Assembly (NCBI GenBank): GCA_965112735.1 | Contig: OZ218953.1 | Location: 248,001-312,000 of the forward strand | Source of the DNA: Phaeosaccion multiseriatum | Taxonomy: Eukaryota > Ochrophyta, other classes | Reading direction: 5' to 3' | DNA length: 64,000 bases | Shown: positions 57,401-64,000 of the stretch, piece after piece | Layout of the letters: each line of letters starts with the position of its first letter | Position numbering within the stretch: position 1 is the stretch's first letter | The notes under the pieces: generated by a model | The model's database searches: none | What the model was told of the DNA's origin: nothing | What the model saw: only the letters and a program-made list of their open reading frames with translations | Program-made: the position numbers and the translations under genes

Positions 57401-59085
57401 CGGAGCCCGACTACAGACATCTCTACACTATTGGCCGCCCCCTTCCCAGACCCTAGCTTCTCGACACGGACAAAGTCCTCCTCCTCGCTTCCTTCTGCCG
57501 GTCCTGCTGCTGCTGCTGCTGCTGCTGCTCCTGCTGCTCCTGCGGCACCGAGACGCACATCAAGCACTTCCACAATGGGCTGCCGTCCTCCAGCGCGGCT
57601 CGTTTCACTGACCCATCCAAACTTGGTCCTGAAGCGAGCCACACCGGAGACTGCACTGAACCGCCTCTCATATGCCTCGAATATTGCTCCCATCTCCATC
57701 ATGTGGATGATGTTGCTCGTGTCGATGTCAAGCCCCTCCCGCACCACCGCCCCGTCTGGACACACGACCCGCATCATATACACCGTGGGAGGCTTCCAGA
57801 TACCCTTGGTCCGAAGCAGCTGCTTCTCCTCAATCTTGCCCCTGCATGCTTCTAAATGAGCTGTGCGGTGCAGTGCGGCCAAGCGTCGAAAGGTGTCTCT
57901 CGAACCAGTGGCAGCACCTGTGAGGGTGTCGGCCCACATTCGATCCGCCCCAGAGACGGTGCCGGCCCTGGCGCTGCTGTGAGCTGCTCGTATCACAACC
58001 GCCAGCATGCCCGACAGCCACTCCACCACTACAATCCTCTTGAGGTAAGCAGCGAAGCGCTCTAGCATTGCGGGCAGGGGCTCCGAGCTGAGCTTGCGGC
58101 GTAGGTGGAGATGCAGAGGTGCTTGGGGCAGGCAGCTGAGGATGAAGGTCGCGTCGAGGTCGGGGTCCTGCTGCACCGCTCCCTCATCGTCGTCTGTGTC
58201 CATGACGGTTATGGCGGTTATGGCCTTGGCCTTGCCTTTGCCCGCCTCGGGTACTTCCAGAAAGAAATTGGATGCCGCCTTGCCCTTGCCCTTGCCCTTG
58301 CCCTTTGGCGCCTTGGGCACGTCCACAGCCCCACCTTCGCTGCTGCTGCTGCTGCTGCTGCTGCCGGCTTGGAGCTGGCGTAGCTCCCGCTGCTCCTGCC
58401 CCAATTTTATTAGGTGTTCATCCATCTCGGCCAAGAGCCGTTTCAGAAGCTTCTTGGGTTGGACGCCACTCACTTGCTTCACCGTCTGACTGACCGCGTG
58501 AGAGGCAGGGTAGTGCGCCAACGCCCCATTGGTTACGGCGCTCACATTGGATAGGAAACCCCGCGGCCCAGGCAAGCAAAGCGGGTACATGTCCAGCAGA
58601 GCATCCAAGCCCCCGGCCTCGAAGAAGGGCTCTACATGCTCGGGCTTGCTCAAGATGGGCTCCAGAATCATTGCGGTGTGGGTCACGAACTGCCCCACCA
58701 GGCATCGCTCCTCCCCCAAGGCCGCCGTGGCTCCCTCTGTTGCCTCCCTCGCATCCAGCGATCTGCCCGCCGCCACCACCGCCACCGAGGCGTGCACAAG
58801 CGCCTTGATGCACTGCGGCTTGAGCGCAGGTACGTGCCGCATGAGCTCATCCAACCCCGTGCCGAACATGCTCGTGAGCTCGCCCTGCAGGCATCGAGAC
58901 ACGGGGAGGGCGTACTCGGGCGACGAAAACACCCTCATCAGAGAGGGGAACACGTTTGCTGCGGCCACGGCGGTTGCACCCGCTGTGGTGAGGGAGAGCG
59001 CCGACAAGGTCTGGGGAATGACCATAATCAGCTCCGGTACCGATGGTAGTAAAGACGGGCCTCCTCCTGCTCCTTCTCCTCCATC

Positions 59086-59121
<36 letters not shown>

Positions 59122-61649
59122 GAGGCCCTTCAGAAAGGCGCCTGCGATGCCGGAGCTGTGCACAAAGCCCACGCACGTGGGATCGGCGTTGATGATGTCG
59201 CCGACCAGCACTGCGGCGAGGGATACGAGAATACCACCGACAGACCTGAGGTTGTCAAACACATCAATGAGCGCCTCGCTGAACTCCTTGGTGCGCAGGT
59301 GCTGACTGCCCACAGTGTGACCCATGCCCTGGCAGTGGAAAGCGACCGTGAGCAGGTTGAGCAGAGAGTGCATCAGAACCCGCTGGGAGGGACTGGGCTG
59401 TGCAATAGTGCCGGCGGGTGGTTTTCCACTTCCTACAACTGCTGCTGCTACTGCTGCTTCTGTTTCTCCTGTGTCCGCCGGTGCTGCAGGCTCTCCCGCT
59501 TCCCGTGTCTTCCCCCCTCGCCTGCTCAGCGGCCTGCCTCCTGGTGCTTCCACCAGCTTCCCTTCGGCGCCCACTAGCTCCGCGGGTGGCGTCTCCTCCA
59601 CGGCAGCAGCCTTTGCAGCAGCAGCAGCGCTTCGGAGTCGAGAAACCTCAGTATGGAACGACGCGACGAGTACATCCACCGCTCCAATCTCCTTGAAAAC
59701 TGCATGCGCGCTTGAATGGTTCACGATGGCCCCTTCGAGGACCTGCACGGCCAGCGCCACAATGTACCGCCGCTGGAAGAGAAACTCGCCGCAGAGTACT
59801 TCCTTGTTGCTCTCGCTTCCAGGTCCTCCGTCAGCAGACTCGAGAGATTGTTGGATGACGCCCAACAGAGCAGGAATGAGCCCACAATCGGTGAGCGCAG
59901 CGGCTCCAGCCTGAATGGATACCACTGCAGACACCAGCGTCAGCACCATTTCCACCCACAAGAGCTCCTTCGCAAGGTCGTCCGCTGCAGCTGCACTGCG
60001 GGCGGTGCTTGGCATCACCTGTCCCTGCCCGCCGCCCCCTGCTGCCGCCTTTACGAATGCCATACCTAGCGACAAGCCCTCATCATCATCACCCCCACCG
60101 CCCCCCTTGCTCTCCTCCACTCCTTCGTCCCTCTCCTCCTCTCTCTGCGCAGGTAAAATCCTCGACCCAAGCTCCGCCAGTCCCGCCACTGCACCGCGAA
60201 TGAGCCCCGGCAGCAAACCCGTGTACTGCCCCCTCGCCACTCCCAGCTCCTGAAACACACTCCCGTTTCGAGGAGTCGCCAGACCGCCGGGGCTGTTTGC
60301 GAGCCTGGACCCAACCAAGGCAGTAAGGCAATGAATCGCAAGCAGGCGCGCCTCCATGGGCACCCGCACTTTCTCTGCCGCTGTCCCTTCCGCCACTCGA
60401 ACAAGGTCCACCAGCTCCTGCGTGAGCTCTGGGTGTGACTGGTAGTAAGTGGTGAGGCTCTCGCCTGAGGGGTGGCAATGCAACAGGCCGGCGAGGGCCT
60501 GCAGGCGCCGGAGGATGGCCTGGCCGCGACTCTCGTGGGAGGCAAAGCCCTTGGCCAGGCGAATGCGCGCCAGAAGCGCAAAGAGCCTCTCCTTCGGAAC
60601 CTTGTAGTCCCGCACCATTTCCCGGTACAGCTCGGCGCAAGACAGGGGGCTGTCACACACCCTTTTCAGGTGAATGTACTCCGTCGTCGTTCCGCCCTCA
60701 ATGCCTTCCCGCACAAAGTCAAAGCAAACGTCTCCGGGATGCGCAGGCAGGCCCGTCGTGTCCTCCAGGAGACAGGCCAGCAGGCCCAGTCCTTGTCCGC
60801 GACTTCCCCAACCATTCGCGAGCGTCATAAGCTTGGTGCCTGCGGCCTGTGCGTTAATTGTCATTGTATTGGGAGGACCGGGGGGGCGATCGGGGGTGAG
60901 GGGCAAAGGCTGAGCATACCGTCCTTCATGGACCCCTCCTCTCTCTCTACTCCTTTTGTTGCCTATTCTACTTCGGGACAGATACCACCACACAACCCAC
61001 CTTGTCGTTGTGAATGGCGCAGACTTGGCTGTTGCTCTCCGGCTGCTGCAGCGTGTGCATGAGGGCAGGCATGCAAAGCATCGCCACGCATTCCAGCGCC
61101 TTGGAGGCTACCTCATCGTCCGCAGCTCCGAGCAGGGCCACGAGGCAGTTGGTGGAGCTGTACACGTGCTTGTTGGTGGCGTGTCGCAGCAGGACGGCTG
61201 TAAAGCAGAGACAGGCCAGGACCAGGGCCCGCTGCTCTTCTTCACCCTTTTCCTCCGCGGAATCGGCCACCCCCCCCCCCTCTGCCAGCAGCTCTTTGTC
61301 GAGCTCTGCGTCGCTCTTCACCAGAAGCAGAGAAGGGCACGTGCGCAACGCAGTGCGCATCACATCGTCTGCGCGCGGACGATAACAACACGACGATTAG
61401 TACAAACACGAGACCCACAACTTGTACCCTCCAGCCCCAGGTCTCACCTAGCCTGTCCAGCTGCGCTATCCAGTCGTAGAGATCCGGCAGGTCTTCGAAG
61501 TTGAAGCTCCCTTCGGTGCCAACGCCCTGCAAGATGTCCTGCAGGCCCTTGTCCGTCCCGCACTCCGTTATTGCCTCCTTCAAAGCTCTCAGCCCAGGAG
61601 ACCAAATGGGGATGACGGGCACCCCCACGAGTTGGTGCCTGACATGCAT
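42431..61649 (-). CDS. HUWE1: giant HECT E3 ubiquitin ligase, HUWE1/TOM1/UPL1 type
   Basis: Eleven exons (61649-61448, 61368-61001, 60846-56601, 56431-55002, 54891-54658, 54562-53480, 53340-49611, 49509-47260, 47031-45275, 45101-43892, 43713-42431) join in one frame to about 5,930 residues; plant UPL1 has about 3,700 and human HUWE1 about 4,370. DUF908 region: TNKHVYSSTNCLVALLGAAD, LMTLANGWGSRGQGLGLLAC. DUF913 region (about 715-870): RSVGGILVSLAAVLVGDIIN. UBA domain (about 1861-1900): TITALMEMGFGREHILEAL. Very acidic tracts (about 3400-3650). Three UBM-like motifs (about 4298-4400): DPEVFAQLPSEMQEEVV, LDPDALAALPEDVRQEVL, NASFVASLSPDLRQEILL. C-terminal HECT domain with GGLTREWY, NPDHLFYLKFVGRIVGKAI and the catalytic Cys in AHTCFNQLNLP (codon 42535-42533, about residue 5897). 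The excess length is Ala/Glu/Ser-rich filler. The true start may include a further short 5' exon. Confidence 0.92.
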
Positions 61650-61993
61650 GGTTGAGCGAGCAAGGTGCGCACCCCTCCGCCCTTGCCTCTACTTCGTGCT
61701 GTTGGCTCTACCGTGTTCCCTCCGCCATCACCCCCTCCCGATCCGCCGCCCTGCCGTTTACGGCCCTTGTCTCCAGCCGCTAAAGAACGAGGCAGAAGTA
61801 CGTCGTCCTAACGTCACCACCCCTCGTCTTTCTATCTGATCCCTCTCCCCTTCTTTTGTACGATTCGAGGACCTTCCTCCCCCGCGCTCTTGCCAACTGA
61901 ATTGAAACTCACAAAAAACTCTGTCCTCTCCTCCCTCCCTCCCTCCCTTCTCTTCCTCTCACTCCCTCTTCCCTTTTGATCATTCCTCCTAGG
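61650..61993. promoter_or_regulatory. putative bidirectional promoter (HECT ligase / basic poly-Ala protein)
   Basis: A 344 bp gap between divergent starts, pyrimidine-rich on the plus strand near 61920-61980. A short additional 5' exon of the ligase could also lie here. Confidence 0.35.
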
Positions 61994-62268
61994 ATGTCTG
62001 AGCTTCGAAGATCTACGCGCAAGAGGCAGTCCGCCCGAATCGCGAGCTTGTACGGAGAGAATGACGCCTACCAGGCGCCTCGAACCTTCTCCGACTGCCT
62101 CCGTATGCGAGCGCGAGCGTGGAAGAAGGTCAAGGTGAAGACGGGGTACTTTGAAGTGGAGCGGTGGCAACGAGACGAGACGCAGGAGGCGAACCAGCAG
62201 CAGCAAGAGGGAGGTGGTATGGGTGCCGGTGGGGAAGCCGCCGCCGCTGCCGCCGCTGCCGCCGCCGC

Positions 62269-62301
<33 letters not shown>

Positions 62302-62446
62302 AGCTGCTCCGCCACCCGAAGGGCGGAGTCGGCGCCCCCGGAGAGACAGCAGGAAGAGAATTTTGGGAGAGGAGGAAGGAGAGGAAGGCGAGGGAAATGC
62401 TGTTGGTACCTTGGGGCCGTCAGGCGAAGGAAAGGAGCGATCTTAG
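61994..62446 (+). CDS. small basic protein with poly-Ala tract, unknown family
   Basis: A single-exon frame of 150 residues starting MSELRRSTRKRQSARIASLY, then YQAPRTFSDCLRMRARAWKK and VKTGYFEVERWQRDE. The folded-looking part is the first 60 residues. A Gln stretch, a tract of 24 consecutive Ala (GCC/GCT codons, 62238-62309), a basic cluster (RSRRPRRDSRKR, a possible nuclear signal) and a Glu/Gly-rich tail follow. No family is recognised. The start 344 bp from the divergent HECT ligase start and the non-repetitive N-terminus argue for a real gene. Confidence 0.55.
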
Positions 62447-63402
62447 TCGCTGGAGAAGCAGATACACGCTGCACTCATCTCGCCCTGGACGAGTGTGAGG
62501 ACCACTTACAGGCGACTCTACGCCGCAGCAAGAGGGGAGCTGATGCGGTGGCTTGGCGTCCCTTTCTTCTCGTCACTTCCTTGTCTCTGGGAGAACAACT
62601 CCCCCTGTCTTACTCTGCTGGGAGACCTGTAGCGTCCCAGAGCGAGAAATGCATGCCAAGGAAGCCTTCCGCATCGGCAAATGTACACCACCCAAGCTTG
62701 GAGAATCAGAAGTAGAGTGCTTCTTTCTGTTTGGGGGGAGCGGCATTGGACTGCAGACGGCGATGCTTCCATCGCTTCTTCACAGCGTACAGCTCTGAGT
62801 GCCCGAGTAGCGATTCATCAGGAGCATAGACGGACTTCTTGCAAGACCCGCTGCTGGGGATGGTAGGGAGCTATCGAGGAGGCGTGCCGGCCCGGCTCGA
62901 GGAGCAGAGGAGCGGCGGGAGGCGCAGGGTCTCTTGGGCTTCTGGGTCCGATAACCGCTACCTTTGGGCTGCTGGCCGCAGGACTCCCCTAGCTTCCTGT
63001 TCATGGGAGGCCAGAGAAGTCCTGCCTGGGGCCGAATACTCTGACGTGCTCTCTGCTATCTGCTATCGCCGGCGCAAGGCCAGGCCAGGCCGGCATGCTA
63101 TCTGCTATCGCCGGCGCCAGCCGGCGTGCCATCTGCTATGGGCTGGCGGCCGATAGCCGAGAATGTGGTCGATAGCACGTCAGGGGTCGAAGATACACAC
63201 ACACTCGACGAACACTCAATAGAGAACGTAGAACCCCAAGAGAAAATAAAAATAAAAATGCCTTCGCCCATAAGGCCGCCGAAGCAGGCCAGTCACAGTT
63301 GCCGGCAGAAACTACCAACTCACCCCCCTTGCTTTTCTCTTCTCTTCAAAACAAGTCTCTTCTCTTCAAGACAAGATAAGAGATAAGTAGACCAAATAGG
63401 GC
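62447..63402. other. intergenic with short dispersed repeats
   Basis: No supported gene. It contains the GCCGGCGC-rich repeats at about 63053-63140 and an AT-richer stretch (63230-63410) that probably holds the promoter of the next gene. Confidence 0.45.
63053..63140. repeat. CTATCTGCTATCGCCGGCGC repeat with palindromic core
   Basis: The unit GCTATCTGCTATCGCCGGCGC occurs twice (about 63053-63075 and 63097-63117), with a degenerate third copy after it. The core CCGGCGCCAGCCGG (63111-63124) is identical to that in the modules around the GGGA array near 12870 and 13909, so a dispersed palindromic element family is likely. Confidence 0.7.
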
Positions 63403-64000
63403 ATGGGCGTGTTCCTCAAAGGACGTGGTGTCCTACTGGGACTTCTGCTGCTGTTGCTGGCAGGTGAATAACATAACCGCTTTACGAACGGAGGGGAACC
63501 AACACAAACTCTCCCCACTTGCTCCACCATTTGTCCCCCGGGCCAAGTGGGCGGGACAAAGTTACTGCGATAGCTGCTTTGGGGCCACCGACTCCTCTTC
63601 CCTCACTCTTTTTACGCGGTCTCTACTGACCTTCCCCAGCGTTCCGCGGTTCCTCTCTTGTTTCAGCGCCTCTTCTCCTGCGGCCTCTCTCACTCGACGT
63701 GCCTGCCGTTGCTGTTGCTGTCAGGCGCTTGCTCGGGTCTCATTCACAAGCTCGAGGTGTCCGAGGACCCTCGCGACTTTTTCCAAATCGAGGATTTCGG
63801 CTTCGTTGCTGGCGGATCGTGGACGCTGGCCGTCTCTGATTTTAGCGTGTATGCTCGTCCGGAGTACAAGGTGAGGGCCTGGGAACGAGCAAGAGGCTTG
63901 GTGGTTGGATGCTGATAATCTTATGTCAACAACACGTAAACTAGGTTGGTTTCGTCATGATCAACGCGACAAGCGAGAGCGGGATTGAGCAGGACATTGA
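63403..64000 (+). CDS. GPR107/LUSTR-type seven-transmembrane protein, N-terminal part (cut by window edge)
   Basis: Three exons are visible: 63403-63463, 63725-63870 and 63945 to the window edge. The start gives a signal peptide, MGVFLKGRGVLLGLLLLLLA, with cleavage near AGACSG. The luminal domain begins LIHKLEVSEDPRDFFQIEDF, then GFVAGGSWTLAVSDFSVYAR and VGFVMINATSESG. This matches the start of the GPR107/GPR108 and plant CAND6/7 family (I-x-x-L-x-I-x-x-D-x-R, F-E-x-F-G-F...G, then a GF-hydrophobic strand). These proteins carry seven C-terminal membrane helices and act in Golgi-endosome trafficking. The membrane part lies beyond the window. An alternative acceptor for exon 2 exists at about 63665. 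Confidence 0.65.

Overview
The window is nuclear DNA of a eukaryote. Almost every gene is split by short (about 60-350 bp) GT-AG introns, and for each recognised gene a set of exons can be joined so that the reading frame is kept to the stop codon. The DNA is GC-rich with many low-complexity tracts: (CAG)n, (CA)n, (GGGA)n, and poly-Gln, poly-Ala and poly-Glu in proteins. A protein at 35347-36984 begins with what looks like a signal peptide plus a transit peptide with an Ala-Phe junction, the bipartite presequence of red-lineage secondary plastids. A MinE homologue is also encoded. Together these suggest a photosynthetic stramenopile (ochrophyte), possibly eustigmatophyte-like. This is an inference; no species can be assigned. 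All exon coordinates are manual reconstructions without transcript evidence.

Layout, left to right: the 5' end of a Gln-rich gene (-), a tail-anchored protein (+), an IQCH-like protein (-), a secreted pappalysin-type (M43) metalloprotease with a C-terminal Pro/Thr mucin-like stalk built from 12 tandem in-phase exons (-), a roughly 0.9 kb (GGGA)n array inside a palindromic satellite-like region, delta-1-pyrroline-5-carboxylate synthase (-), LTO1 (-), a GAMT-like methyltransferase (+), RAD23 (-), a small membrane protein (+), a SAM/C2-like/IQ/WW scaffold (-), GNB1L/ASA1 WD40 protein (-), an RBM5/10-like splicing factor (+), MinE (-), a plastid-targeted protein of unknown function (+), the proteasome lid subunit RPN7 (-), the histone-fold protein POLE3/DPB4 (+), a giant HUWE1/TOM1/UPL1-type HECT ubiquitin ligase of about 5,930 residues (-), a small basic poly-Ala protein (+), and the start of a GPR107-type seven-TM protein (+, cut by the window edge).

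The genes are mostly unrelated housekeeping functions, so this is not an operon or island. Two themes stand out. First, seven neighbouring pairs are divergent, with start codons only about 120-370 bp apart, which suggests shared bidirectional promoters. Second, three components of the ubiquitin-proteasome system (RAD23 shuttle, RPN7 lid subunit, HECT ligase) lie within 40 kb, probably by chance. The most unusual features are the duplicated-exon stalk of the M43 protease, the nuclear minE gene, and the SAM-C2-IQ-WW architecture.
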